In this document: positions 33,566-42,686 of the stretch, one piece after another
Position numbering within the stretch: the first letter of the stretch is position 1
How the letters are laid out: each line of letters opens with the position of its first letter
Assembly (NCBI GenBank): GCA_037384645.1
Contig: JARRNT010000007.1
Location: 1 to 64,000 of the forward strand
Reading direction: 5' to 3'
DNA length: 64,000 bases
From: RI-92 sp037384645
GTDB taxonomy: Bacteria > Pseudomonadota > Gammaproteobacteria > UBA6429 > Thiohalophilaceae
Program-made: the position numbers and the translations under genes
The notes under the pieces: model-generated
What the model was told of the DNA's origin: nothing
Database searches by the model: none
The model's input: the letters and a program-made list of their open reading frames with translations, nothing else

Positions 33566-36500
33566 TTATTTTTTTCTTCCCTGGAACAGGTGGAATAACA
33601 CCGGCATGGCGATGAGCACAAGCGGCAGTTGCACAATCAGCCCGCCGATAATGGCGATGGCCAGAGGCTGTTGCATGGCCGAGCCCTGGCCAATGGCGAA
33701 GGCCAGTGGCAGCAGGGTGAGGATCGCAGCGATGGTCGTCATCGCAATCGGACGCATACGGTTCTTACCCGCAGTAATGAGCGCCTCGGTGAAGGACATC
33801 CTGTTAACCAGGAATTGAAATTCAGAGAAGTAAAAAATCGCGACTTCGGTCACGATGCCGACCACCATGGTCATGCCCATCATCGCCGAAATATTCAGCT
33901 CGATTCCGGTCAGGTACAGGCTGATGAACACCGCGGCCAGGGCCATTAGCGGTATCGCCATGATTGCGATTGCGACACGGAACTGTTCGTAAAGGAACAG
34001 CAGGAGTAAAAACACCAGGGCCACAGCAGCGATCAACACCGTGATCAGACCGCGAAACGCAATCTGCTGTTGTTTGTAAAGACCACCAAGCTGGTAATAA
34101 ACGCCCCTGGGCAACATGCCGGGTTTATTCATCATGTGGCGCACGTCCTTCGCCACCGAACCCAGGTCACGTCCACTGATACGGGCGGTGACGGCGACCA
34201 TGCGCTTGAGGTTTTCCCGGTCGATTTGCGGCTGGCCACTGACGGCGGTGATCGTGGCAACCTGTTTGAGCGGGAACAGGTGTCCGTCCGGGGCGCGGAT
34301 CAGCAATTTGTCGAGCTTGTTTACCGTGTCGTGGCTGGAGCGGGCAGTCCATACGCGCACACCGACCAGCTTCGGGCTTTGCTGGATACGGGTGGTGACA
34401 TCACCGGCAATCATTTCCCGCAGGGTACGGGTAATGGTTTCCGGGTCCATGCCTTCGATGGCGGCCTTGACCCGGTTGACCTTGATATCCAGCGCGTCAC
34501 CGGCCGGGTTAATGCCGTTAAAGACATCGACAATGCCGGGGATCTTGCGCAGGTCTTTTGCTGTTTTTTTCGCAAGTGTCGTCAGGGTATGCTGGTCGTT
34601 GGAGTAGATCTTGATTTCAATCGGCTGGGGCACGGAAGTGAGATCACCAATCATGTCCTCCATGAGTTGTGCTTCGTCGATATCCAGGCCAGGGACTTTT
34701 TGCAGCACCTGTTGCCGGACGTGTTGCATAATTTGCTCGATCGGCGGACGCGGCAGGGGTTTGAGGCGAATGAAGAAATCGCCCTCGTAGGCCTCGGTCA
34801 CGCCACCGCCCAGCTGGGTGCCGGTTCGCCGCGAGTAGGTCTGCACATAGGGGTTGGCCTTGATGATCGCCTCGACCTGCTCGAGCAGGCGATTGGTTTC
34901 CGTGAGTGAAGTGCCCGGCTTGCTCACGTAATCCAGAATAAAGCCGCCTTCATCCATGTGGGGCATAAAGCCGGACCCCGTGCCCTTGTAGGCAAGCAAG
35001 CCGAGAGCGAGTAGCGGGACAATACCGACGAGCAGCAGCATGGGTCGGCTGAGCAGTCGTCGCATGATGCGGTCGTAGCGGGAAATAAACCAGTGTGCCA
35101 ACATGCCGCCGTGCTGTTCGGCCTCGGCATCCTTTTGTGTCAGCCAATGGTCCGCAAGAATCGGTACAGCCAGCCAGGTGACCACATAGGAAATCACCAG
35201 GGCAGAGGCCATGGTCAGGGACAGGGCCTTGAAAAAGGCACCGGTGATTCCCCCGAGAAAAGCGAGGGGGATAAAGATGACGATGGTTGCCGCGCTCGAG
35301 CCTGTCAATGGCCGGAAGAATTCCAGTGCGGCATGCATGACGCGTTTATGATGATCGTGCTCACTGTCTTTCAGGCGGCGCATGATGTGTTCCACCATGA
35401 CGATGGCATCATCGATGATCAGTCCCACTGCGGCGGCCATACCACCGAGGGTCATGATGTTGAAGGTCATCCCCAGTGCGTGTAACAACACCACCGTGGT
35501 GGCGAGTACCGCGGGGACGACCAGCAGGGCGATGATCGTGACCTTGCCGTTACGCAGGAAAATCCAGAGCACCAGCGCGGCCAGTGCGATACCGATCAGG
35601 ATGGCATCACGCACACTGGCTGCGGCGGCAACGACCAGTTGGCTTTGATCGTACCAGTTGGCGATGTGGACACCGTCCGGTAGTTGTGACTTGTATCTGG
35701 CAAGCCGGGCTTTAACTTCTTTCGCGATTTGTACGCTGTTGCCGCTGGGTTGCTGATAAATCTGGAATAGCACTGCATCATGTCCGTCTGCATTGACTCG
35801 GATCCATTGGGGCGCGGTGCTGCGCTGCACCGTGGCGACGTCTTCCAGGCGGACGATGCCGTTGCCCGCGGTATGCAGTACGGTTTGCCGAATCTGCTGG
35901 AGGTTGTGCAGGCGCGTGTCGGATATCACCAGGTACAACTTGTAGTGATCCTCGAGTCGCCCGACCGCCGCGAGACTGTTGGCCGCGGACAGGGCGCGCG
36001 AGACATCACCCATGGACAGCCCAAGGGCCTGCAGCCGTGCCGGGTCTACCGTGACCTGGTATTCCTCGCGCGTGCCACCGACCACGCCGACGCGGGCAAT
36101 GCCGTTGATCGACGACAATAGCGGTCGTATCTGGTAGATCGCAATATCGCGCAGTTTAGTCAGCGAGACCTTCTTGGACGTCAGGCTGTAGGCCAGGATG
36201 GGATAGGTGGTGGGATCCATGCGCCGGGTGCGAAGTCGGGTGCCGGGCGGCAGGTCGGGCAGGATTTGCGAGGCGGCTGCATTGACCTGCAGGGTCGCGG
36301 TGGCCATATTCGTGCCCCAGTCAAAATTGACCGAGATATCGGCCGTACCACGGCTGGTGGTGGAGCGCACATCGCGCACACCGGGCACGCGGCGAATGGC
36401 TTCTTCCACCGGGACCGTGACTTCCAGCGCCATTTGCTCGGCGGGGCGGTCACCGGCGTCAAGAGAGACCTGTACCCGGGGAAAATTGACGTTGGGAAAC

Positions 36501-36607
36501 AGGGTGACCGGCAGGACAAAGGTAGCTATGATGCCGCCGAGCGCCAGCATGGCAAACAGAAACAGGATCGAACGGCGATGCGTCTGTGCCCACTGGCTGA
36601 AATTCAT
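33566..36607 (-). CDS. RND efflux pump inner-membrane subunit
   Basis: A 1013-residue resistance-nodulation-division transporter with the usual duplicated porter and membrane domains. Transmembrane segment 4 carries GLIIDDAIVMVEH, with two adjacent Asp that match the HAE/drug type rather than the single-Asp heavy-metal type. N-terminal NVNFPRVQVSLDAGDRPAEQMALEVTVPVEEAI is a family feature. ATG overlaps the adaptor stop (ATGA, 36604-36607), so it is co-translated. Substrate unknown; hydrophobic compounds or metals are both possible. Confidence 0.93.
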   Translation of the reverse strand: MNFSQWAQTHRRSILFLFAMLALGGIIATFVLPVTLFPNVNFPRVQVSLDAGDRPAEQMALEVTVPVEEAIRRVPGVRDVRSTTSRGTADISVNFDWGTNMATATLQVNAAASQILPDLPPGTRLRTRRMDPTTYPILAYSLTSKKVSLTKLRDIAIYQIRPLLSSINGIARVGVVGGTREEYQVTVDPARLQALGLSMGDVSRALSAANSLAAVGRLEDHYKLYLVISDTRLHNLQQIRQTVLHTAGNGIVRLEDVATVQRSTAPQWIRVNADGHDAVLFQIYQQPSGNSVQIAKEVKARLARYKSQLPDGVHIANWYDQSQLVVAAAASVRDAILIGIALAALVLWIFLRNGKVTIIALLVVPAVLATTVVLLHALGMTFNIMTLGGMAAAVGLIIDDAIVMVEHIMRRLKDSEHDHHKRVMHAALEFFRPLTGSSAATIVIFIPLAFLGGITGAFFKALSLTMASALVISYVVTWLAVPILADHWLTQKDAEAEQHGGMLAHWFISRYDRIMRRLLSRPMLLLVGIVPLLALGLLAYKGTGSGFMPHMDEGGFILDYVSKPGTSLTETNRLLEQVEAIIKANPYVQTYSRRTGTQLGGGVTEAYEGDFFIRLKPLPRPPIEQIMQHVRQQVLQKVPGLDIDEAQLMEDMIGDLTSVPQPIEIKIYSNDQHTLTTLAKKTAKDLRKIPGIVDVFNGINPAGDALDIKVNRVKAAIEGMDPETITRTLREMIAGDVTTRIQQSPKLVGVRVWTARSSHDTVNKLDKLLIRAPDGHLFPLKQVATITAVSGQPQIDRENLKRMVAVTARISGRDLGSVAKDVRHMMNKPGMLPRGVYYQLGGLYKQQQIAFRGLITVLIAAVALVFLLLLFLYEQFRVAIAIMAIPLMALAAVFISLYLTGIELNISAMMGMTMVVGIVTEVAIFYFSEFQFLVNRMSFTEALITAGKNRMRPIAMTTIAAILTLLPLAFAIGQGSAMQQPLAIAIIGGLIVQLPLVLIAMPVLFHLFQGRKK

Positions 36608-37626
36608 TGCGCCTGCACCCGGACTAGTCCGCCGTCGTGCAGTTCATAGTTGCCGAGGGTGACGACCGGGGCGCCGTCAATAAACGGACCCTGCACAGCC
36701 ACCCAGTTGCCTTCTTCCATACCGGTTTTTACATTGATACGGTGCGCATGTTTGTCCACGACCTGATAGAGATAGGCGCCGTCTGTGTCCTTCAGCACGG
36801 CGCGTCGGGGGACGGCATACTGGCGTTTGCTTGCCGTCTCGATTTCTCCACGAACCCGTTCACCCGGTGCGAAGCCTGTCGCCTGAGTGCGTATTGACAC
36901 GTCGACAAGCTGGGTCTTTGGATTGATTTGACCTGCAACCCAGACAACCTGGCCTTCACCGTGCAGGTTGCTGTCCAGTACGGAACTGAGCATGACCTTC
37001 TGGCCCGGCTGCAAAAACCGGCTGTCACTGGGTTCCACCCCGAGACGGGCACGCAGGGTTGTGACATTAGCGATTTCAACCAGGTTGGTGCCTGCACTAA
37101 ACCGATCGCCGGGGACCGCCTTGACGGCAATGACGACGCCGTCAATCGGTGCAGTCAGTTTGTTGCGAGTGATGCCGGCACCCAGACGTTTTTGCATCGC
37201 CATGGCTTGTTTGGCGTCTTTCAGATTTTTTGCCGCGTTGTCGAGACTGGAGCGGGTTGTTAACTGTTGGGCAAACAACTTTTTTTCACGCTTTAATTCT
37301 GCGCGGGCATAGTCCAGGGCATTCTTGGCCTGGGTATAACTGAGTGATGAAGCGGGGTCGCTGGTGACCGTGAGCAACAGATCATTTTTATGCACACGCT
37401 GGCCCGGGTTTACCAGCACACGATCGACACGACCCCCGATAGGAAAATTCAGGTTAACGGTGGCATCCGGTTCCGGGGTCAGGGTCCCGAACCCGGTGAT
37501 GTGACTTGTCATCACGCGCTGGCGCAATGGCATGGTCTGAACCAGGACACTGGACTGTGCGTCAGCCTCAGCAAATAACGGCCAGCATATGCTGAATGCA
37601 ATGAATAGACTCAGTAATAGTTTCAT
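36604..37626 (-). CDS. RND efflux periplasmic adaptor (membrane-fusion protein)
   Basis: 340 residues with a signal peptide (MKLLLSLFIAFSICWPLFAEA), lipoyl/barrel-sandwich halves (VNPGQRVHKNDLLLTV and KLTAPIDGVVIAVKAVPGDRF), a short helical hairpin and beta-barrel plus membrane-proximal domains. It connects pump and outer-membrane channel. It overlaps genes on both sides by four bases. Its short hairpin (about 70 residues) fits adaptors of the CusB/YknX-like size range. Confidence 0.92.
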   Translation of the reverse strand: MKLLLSLFIAFSICWPLFAEADAQSSVLVQTMPLRQRVMTSHITGFGTLTPEPDATVNLNFPIGGRVDRVLVNPGQRVHKNDLLLTVTSDPASSLSYTQAKNALDYARAELKREKKLFAQQLTTRSSLDNAAKNLKDAKQAMAMQKRLGAGITRNKLTAPIDGVVIAVKAVPGDRFSAGTNLVEIANVTTLRARLGVEPSDSRFLQPGQKVMLSSVLDSNLHGEGQVVWVAGQINPKTQLVDVSIRTQATGFAPGERVRGEIETASKRQYAVPRRAVLKDTDGAYLYQVVDKHAHRINVKTGMEEGNWVAVQGPFIDGAPVVTLGNYELHDGGLVRVQAQ

Positions 37627-38993
37627 TGAGTTTTCTCGGCAATGCGTTGGGGGAAATCGCCGCCTATCAGGGTAAGCAGGGCAATCCTGTTTTCCTGCAG
37701 AGACTGTTTCAGGTTAGCCGCTTCGATGTGCTTGGCGATACGTACCGACTCGAAAGAAACAAATGCGGCCGTGTCCAGCGAGCCACTGGCCAGTGCAGCA
37801 CGTGCACGATTTGCTGCGCGATCCAGTTCGGGCAGGTGTTGAGTGATAGTCTTCAGCTGGTTTTGTAATAATTTACGATCGGCCAGTAGACGCAGCACTT
37901 TCGAGCGTGCGCGATTGAGGCGGATTTCATAGTCATCGTGCAGGCGCTGTCGGGTTGCTTTAGCAATCGCGATATTACCCCGATTGCCATCAAAGATGGG
38001 CAGGGTCAGGGCCAGGGTAAAGCCGTGGGTGATGATACCGCCGGTATCCCGGGCTTTATTGAGGCCGAGATTGAATGCCGGAAACTGATTCAGGATCGCC
38101 TGGCGATAACGTGCGTCCTGCGCAGCGTAGCCGGCCTTGAGCGCGAGCAGGTCCGGCCGGCGTTGCGGTAATTGTCGCAATGCCTGTTCGACGTTTGCAT
38201 TAGACAACGGCGCCAGTTTCAAATCGTCTACCAGCTTGAGCTGCACGGTCGGTGCCAGACCCAGCAGGTTATCCAGCTGGTGGCGAGTTTTGGCTTGCCG
38301 GCGCTGCAGGTCGTTACGCTGGCGTTCGGCATCCTGCCAGGCGATGAGGGCCGAGTCGGTCGCGATCACCGTCATATTGCCCTGGCTCAGCGCGACCTTT
38401 GATTTACGGTATTGCGCCTGCAGCAGGTCAGCCTTTCGGGTCAACCAGGCTAACAGGCGGGTCTGTGTGATGGCGCGCGTGAACAGCACGCGGGCGCGGG
38501 CGATGACCTGCCATTCCTGCCAGAGTAGATCCAGGTTGGTCTTGCGCAGATTTGCCTTGCCAGCGTCAGACTTTGCCGCATGGCTGATCAGGCTGTTGAG
38601 GTCGTAGGCGATGCCTGCGTTGTAGGCGGTAGTGACACCCGCTGCCTTGTGGACCGGGAAATCGCGCGCCAGATTGAATTGTGGATCCGGCAACAGTCCG
38701 GCGGCAAAGGCCTGGGCATGGGCAATATGCGCGTTAGCACGCGCCAGCTGCAGTTCGGGATTATTCAGCACAGCCAGGATGGCGATTTCCGTGATGTCCA
38801 GGCCGTTGCCGGGATCGATCGTATAGCTGGCCAGGTGCGGGAATGGCAGTTTTCGGGCATCGACCCGCAATTGCGACAAATTATCCGGCAGTAAGGGATG
38901 ATCGTTCAGCGGTAGTGCCTGGTAGCTTGCGCAGGCGCTGAGCATCAGTGCAGCCAGGGCAAGCGCGAGGAGTTTGAGTAGATGTTGACGCAT
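37623..38993 (-). CDS. TolC-like outer-membrane efflux lipoprotein
   Basis: 456 residues from ATG 38993. A lipoprotein signal with LMLSAC (lipid Cys21) and then two TolC-repeat halves rich in heptad helices (ILAVLNNPELQLARANAHIAHAQAFAAGLLPDPQF, KAGYAAQDARYRQAILNQFPAFNLGLN) identify it as the channel component of the tripartite system. It overlaps the adaptor ATG by four bases and follows the regulator by 25 bases. An upstream in-frame start is open, but the lipobox favours 38993. Confidence 0.9.
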   Translation of the reverse strand: MRQHLLKLLALALAALMLSACASYQALPLNDHPLLPDNLSQLRVDARKLPFPHLASYTIDPGNGLDITEIAILAVLNNPELQLARANAHIAHAQAFAAGLLPDPQFNLARDFPVHKAAGVTTAYNAGIAYDLNSLISHAAKSDAGKANLRKTNLDLLWQEWQVIARARVLFTRAITQTRLLAWLTRKADLLQAQYRKSKVALSQGNMTVIATDSALIAWQDAERQRNDLQRRQAKTRHQLDNLLGLAPTVQLKLVDDLKLAPLSNANVEQALRQLPQRRPDLLALKAGYAAQDARYRQAILNQFPAFNLGLNKARDTGGIITHGFTLALTLPIFDGNRGNIAIAKATRQRLHDDYEIRLNRARSKVLRLLADRKLLQNQLKTITQHLPELDRAANRARAALASGSLDTAAFVSFESVRIAKHIEAANLKQSLQENRIALLTLIGGDFPQRIAEKTQ

Positions 38994-39018
38994 GCTAGGT
39001 GAAATGATTCCTGAACAG

Positions 39019-39681
39019 TTATTGCCGGTCGGCCAGTTTGAAACCGATACCACGCACCGTATGGATCAGGTCTGTACCCAGCTTTTTGCGCAGGTGGTGG
39101 ATAAACACGTCGAGGGTATTGCTCTCAACTTCTTCACCCCAGCCATATAGTTTTTCCTCGAGCCGGCTGCGCGGGACGATTTCGCCGGGCGGGTCCATTA
39201 AGGCATGCAGGACTGCGAATTCGCGGGCGGACAATTTGAGTGGCTGGTTGCAGTAAAACACTTCGTGTGTGGCGGGCATGAGGACCAGTTGCTGGTAACG
39301 GATTTCTGGTGTTGCCCGACCTACGCGGCGACGTAACAGGGCGCGCACCCGCGCATTCAATTCCTCGAGATCGAACGGTTTGACCAGGTAGTCGTCGGAG
39401 CCGGCATCCAGGCCCTTGACCCGGTCATCCACGGCATCGCGGGCCGTGATGATCAATACCGGTGCCTCGCCGTCCCGGCGACGATAATCGGCCAGTACTT
39501 CCAGTCCCTGCTTGCGTGGCAGTCCCAGGTCCAGCAGTACGAGGTCGTATTGATGGGTCTGCAGTGCCAGCTCTGCCGCCTTGCCGTCGCGTACCCAATC
39601 CACGGCATAGCCTTGCTCGCGCAATTCTTCGTCAATACTTTCGCCAATCATGGCATCGTCTTCGACCAGTAACAGCCGCAT
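39019..39681 (-). CDS. OmpR-family response regulator (QseB/PmrA-like)
   Basis: 220 residues. N-terminal receiver with acidic pocket (EDD), phospho-acceptor Asp51 and conserved Lys in YLVKPF, then a winged-helix DNA-binding domain (LLRRRVGRA... to GIGFKLADRQ). The start at 39681 fits the usual MRLLLVEDD; GGACA lies before it. It heads the same-strand run of efflux genes whose last gene is the QseC-like kinase. A PmrA-type box is 49 to 65 bases upstream. Confidence 0.92.
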   Translation of the reverse strand: MRLLLVEDDAMIGESIDEELREQGYAVDWVRDGKAAELALQTHQYDLVLLDLGLPRKQGLEVLADYRRRDGEAPVLIITARDAVDDRVKGLDAGSDDYLVKPFDLEELNARVRALLRRRVGRATPEIRYQQLVLMPATHEVFYCNQPLKLSAREFAVLHALMDPPGEIVPRSRLEEKLYGWGEEVESNTLDVFIHHLRKKLGTDLIHTVRGIGFKLADRQ

Positions 39682-40037
39682 GGATTGTCCGATTCCAGTG
39701 TTCAGGGCGCACACGTTAACACGCGTAATATTAAGAAAACATTAAGGTGGATTAGGTCAGGAGCAAGGCGGATTCAGATATATATTAAGTATATGCAATG
39801 TAGCTATCCGCAGTACCGGCTGGGATGTTGCATGGCACGCATGGGCAGTGAGGGTAAAAAAGTGTTTCTCTAGAGCAGGCGGGCTTGGATCCTGGCAGAG
39901 CACGAAATCTTTATAAAATAATGGCTTAGCATCAGGCCAGGGGATAATACGGACAGATCACATGGTTAACGCGGGGCAGCAATCTGCCGATAAGCAGAGA
40001 CAGATACCCTATGCAATAGTGACGAAAGGATACGGTT
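39682..40037. other. Intergenic region between the two-component operon and the bactofilin gene
   Basis: About 355 bases. It contains the PmrA-like box (below) for leftward transcription and presumably the bactofilin promoter on the right, followed by the AAAGGAT ribosome site before 40038. An AT-rich stretch near 39895-39935 is the likely right promoter region. No gene is supported. Confidence 0.5.
39730..39746 (-). promoter_or_regulatory. PmrA/QseB-like direct-repeat operator
   Basis: On the minus strand CTTAAT, five bases (GTTTT), CTTAAT: the consensus arrangement of PmrA/QseB-type boxes. It is located 49-65 bases upstream of the regulator ATG, the position expected for autoactivation of the efflux operon. 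Confidence 0.7.
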
Positions 40038-40445
40038 ATGCAGTCAGCCAGAAAGCAACCCGTGCTGGGCCGGAAACTCGACAGCATTATCCGCTTTACC
40101 TCTTCTATCGGTGAGGGAAGTACTTTTACCGGTAGTTTCAGCGGCGGTGAGAATATTGTGGTCCGGGGCAAAGTTGAGGGCGAGAGTGATGTTCGAGGTG
40201 CAGTGGTGGTTGCAGAGAGCGGCCACTGGAAAGGTAAGCTTAAGGCCGATATCGTCGTAGTGGCTGGTCGCTTCGAAGGAGACATTACGGCGCGGGAAAA
40301 GATTGAAGTGCTCAATGGCGCACATATCAATGGTAACCTGGCTTGTCCCAATATCGCGATGGAGACCGGTGCCATTCATGATGGGCGCCTGAGCATGCAT
40401 TCCAAACTCAGCCATTTTGAGGAAAAGCGCGAAGCTGGCGTTTAA
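40038..40445 (+). CDS. Bactofilin (polymer-forming cytoskeletal protein)
   Basis: 135 residues with the DUF583 bactofilin core (GEGSTFTGSFSGGENIVVRGKVEGESDVRGAVVVAESG ... REKIEVLNGAHINGNLACPNIAMETGAIHDGRL). This right-handed beta-helix polymerises into filaments at the membrane and organises wall growth or stalks. Its last four bases overlap the stop of the ATP-grasp gene on the other strand. Good AAAGGAT ribosome site. No adjacent M23 peptidase, which often accompanies bactofilins. Confidence 0.9.
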   Translation: MQSARKQPVLGRKLDSIIRFTSSIGEGSTFTGSFSGGENIVVRGKVEGESDVRGAVVVAESGHWKGKLKADIVVVAGRFEGDITAREKIEVLNGAHINGNLACPNIAMETGAIHDGRLSMHSKLSHFEEKREAGV

Positions 40446-41473
40446 GGCCGTATTTCGCGGCGGTAGCGTAGGCCCAGATTCAGTATCCGCTGGATTAATT
40501 GATCGTACATGATGCCGGCCCGCTCGGCGGAGAATGCCACATCGTCTTCCGTGGAGATGGCGGCGTTGGGATTGGCCTCGAGTACGTAGAGTTTGCCGTC
40601 ATTGGTCAGGCGCAGGTCCAGTCGGGCATAGCTGTTCATATCCAGGATGCGGTAAACCCGCTTGGCCAGGGCATTGATTTTCTCCGTCATGCCGGCTGGC
40701 AGGTTACGTGCGAACTGGTAATCGATACCCCAGCGCTCGCGATATTTCTCGTTCCATTTTACATTGTAGGTCGCGATACGGTGCATGTTGTCATCGAGCT
40801 TGTCGAAGACCAGTTCGCGAACGGGCAGAACCTGCAGGCGCGTATTGCCCAGTACCGCGACATATAGTTCACGCCCTTCGATGTATTGCTCGGCAATCGC
40901 ATCGCCTTCAGCCATGGTGAACAGTTGCCCGACCCGTTCTATCAGCTCTTCCGGGTTGCTGACATAGGAAGCCTGGGCGATACCAACCGAACCCTGTTCC
41001 ACCGTGGATTTCACAATCATGGGGTATGGCAGCTTCGCGACTTTCCTGGGGTTGACCTTCTTGCCGCGCGGAAATACAAAAAAACGGGGTACCCGAATGC
41101 GGTGATAACTGAGCAGCTTTTTTGACAGGGATTTGTCCCGCGCCAGCAACATGCCGCGCGGATTACAGCCGGTATAGGGCAGACCGACCATATCAAGATA
41201 GCTGACAATGTAGTAATCGAGGGCGCCGTTGTCGGCAAAGGCCTCCATCATGTTAAAGGCGATGTGCGGTTTCCATTCCTCGATACTGCGACGAATGGGG
41301 GTGATATCGTCTTCGATGCCCACGACCCGTATCTCGTGACCAAGCTGCAGCAGTGCTGTCTTGACGTCATATTCGCTGCGGCAGTCGCTCAGGCGTGGAT
41401 CGTCACGGTCCACGATATCTTCCGGCGGGATCAGATTGGTATGGGTCAGGATTAGTACGCGCAGTTTACTCAT
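40442..41473 (-). CDS. ATP-grasp ligase of the D-Ala-D-Ala ligase type
   Basis: 343 residues with an ATP-grasp fold: lid and ATP-lysine in LPYPMIVKSTVEQGSVGIAQ, the EQYIEGRELYVAVLGN strand, and a metal-binding DLRLTNDGKLYVLEANPNAAIS near the C-terminus. The family forms amide or peptide bonds through acyl phosphates. It does not look like true Ddl because of the N-terminal DIVDRDDPRLSDCRSEYDVKTALLQLG region. Its ATG overlaps the upstream metallopeptidase stop by four bases, so the two products are likely to act together. Confidence 0.85.
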   Translation of the reverse strand: MSKLRVLILTHTNLIPPEDIVDRDDPRLSDCRSEYDVKTALLQLGHEIRVVGIEDDITPIRRSIEEWKPHIAFNMMEAFADNGALDYYIVSYLDMVGLPYTGCNPRGMLLARDKSLSKKLLSYHRIRVPRFFVFPRGKKVNPRKVAKLPYPMIVKSTVEQGSVGIAQASYVSNPEELIERVGQLFTMAEGDAIAEQYIEGRELYVAVLGNTRLQVLPVRELVFDKLDDNMHRIATYNVKWNEKYRERWGIDYQFARNLPAGMTEKINALAKRVYRILDMNSYARLDLRLTNDGKLYVLEANPNAAISTEDDVAFSAERAGIMYDQLIQRILNLGLRYRREIRP

Positions 41474-42516
41474 CGGGCTAAATGGAAGCCTCCACTATGC
41501 AGCTTGTTCATCACTACCATAGTGACGCAGGCAATGACGTTTGACAACAATTCAGGGGAATCAGGATCGGCGCGCAGACCCAGTTGGTCACAGCGCCTGA
41601 TCATTTCCTTGAGGACCTCATTAATCCGGTATTTGTATTCACCGGTCCAGCGTTCGACGACATGCAGGGTGGGTTTGGCCACGCTGCGTAAATAGCGTGA
41701 GGCCTTTTGTCCCTGAGGCAGATTTTGTCTGTCAGCAAACAGTTTGCGCAAGTCCACGTCGAAGAATTCAGGACTATCCAGGCCGTAGCGTTGACGTTTT
41801 TCCTCATAGAACTTACGTAAGCTCAGTTTGATTTTGTCGACAGGATATTCGGTCTGTTTGTTGCGCAACAGAGGAGATTTGCCGCTAAGGTTTGTCATAA
41901 CGGCATCTACATATTGCAGCTTCTTCAGGGCGTGCCAGTTCTGGTAGCGATGCCTCCAGTCCGAGCGGGGGTCCAGCCAGACGGCAAAGGTCTCCGCCCA
42001 GTCCTCGTGCGGATGGCTTTGCGCATACCAGCCCGGCAGATTGATTACAAAACGTTTACTGTAGGGTTTGGGCAGATAGGTTTCCTTGTAAGCGGCATTG
42101 GGGTTGCCAAACATGGCGCGCCAATTGCGGTCACGTGTCAACTTATAGGCATTGAGGATCGCATGCCCGGTTTCATGTCTGAGCAGCTTCATGCACCATT
42201 TAGGGTCGCCCCCTTCCACTTCCAGCATGTATTCCAGTTCAAGCTGTTTCAGTTTTGGGTGAGCCAGGAAGAATGGAATCGCCACGCCAGGGACGCCATC
42301 AGGGCAATACCATTCATCAGAGAACCAGAAATGTGGCTGGAAGCGCAAGCGCCGGCGTTCAAGTTCAGCATACAGCTGGCGGATTTGCGGCATGACAGCG
42401 CTGTTTTCCAGATGCAGGCCGAGATCGCAGATACGCATATCCAGCAAATTCTCCCTGCTTTTTCGGACCCAGGGATATTTCGCCTTGGTGGATTGTGAGT
42501 GTTTGCTTATCGGCAT
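41470..42516 (-). CDS. Putative zinc-binding metallopeptidase paired with the ATP-grasp ligase
   Basis: 348 residues. The zinc motif HETGH is at 114-118, preceded by EVEGGDPKWCMKLLR, and about 50 residues later SHPHEDWAETFAVW (Glu171-Thr176) probably supplies the third ligand. FRPHFWxSDEWY-type and CPDGVPGVAIPFFLAHPKL segments mark a family seen next to ATP-grasp ligases. No signal peptide. The start at 42516 lacks a clear ribosome site, but the family homology begins before the next ATG. It is the first gene of a two-gene operon. Confidence 0.8.
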   Translation of the reverse strand: MPISKHSQSTKAKYPWVRKSRENLLDMRICDLGLHLENSAVMPQIRQLYAELERRRLRFQPHFWFSDEWYCPDGVPGVAIPFFLAHPKLKQLELEYMLEVEGGDPKWCMKLLRHETGHAILNAYKLTRDRNWRAMFGNPNAAYKETYLPKPYSKRFVINLPGWYAQSHPHEDWAETFAVWLDPRSDWRHRYQNWHALKKLQYVDAVMTNLSGKSPLLRNKQTEYPVDKIKLSLRKFYEEKRQRYGLDSPEFFDVDLRKLFADRQNLPQGQKASRYLRSVAKPTLHVVERWTGEYKYRINEVLKEMIRRCDQLGLRADPDSPELLSNVIACVTMVVMNKLHSGGFHLAR

Positions 42517-42686
42517 GCGCTATGCATGCACTAAAACAAATTCGACAGATTCTTGTCAACCAGCATGTTCGGATATTCGTACAGAAATAGTGTATGGCTA
42601 GATCTGCTATATATTTATATGTATCCGCGCGCCAGGTGTCCCTGGTGTTATCCAGTCAATTCAGCACAACATGCAGGTATCACGAT

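Noticed and set aside
34070..34909. A 279-codon plus-strand open frame opposite the RND pump
   Set aside because: Shadow of the pump gene; no start signal and no recognisable fold.
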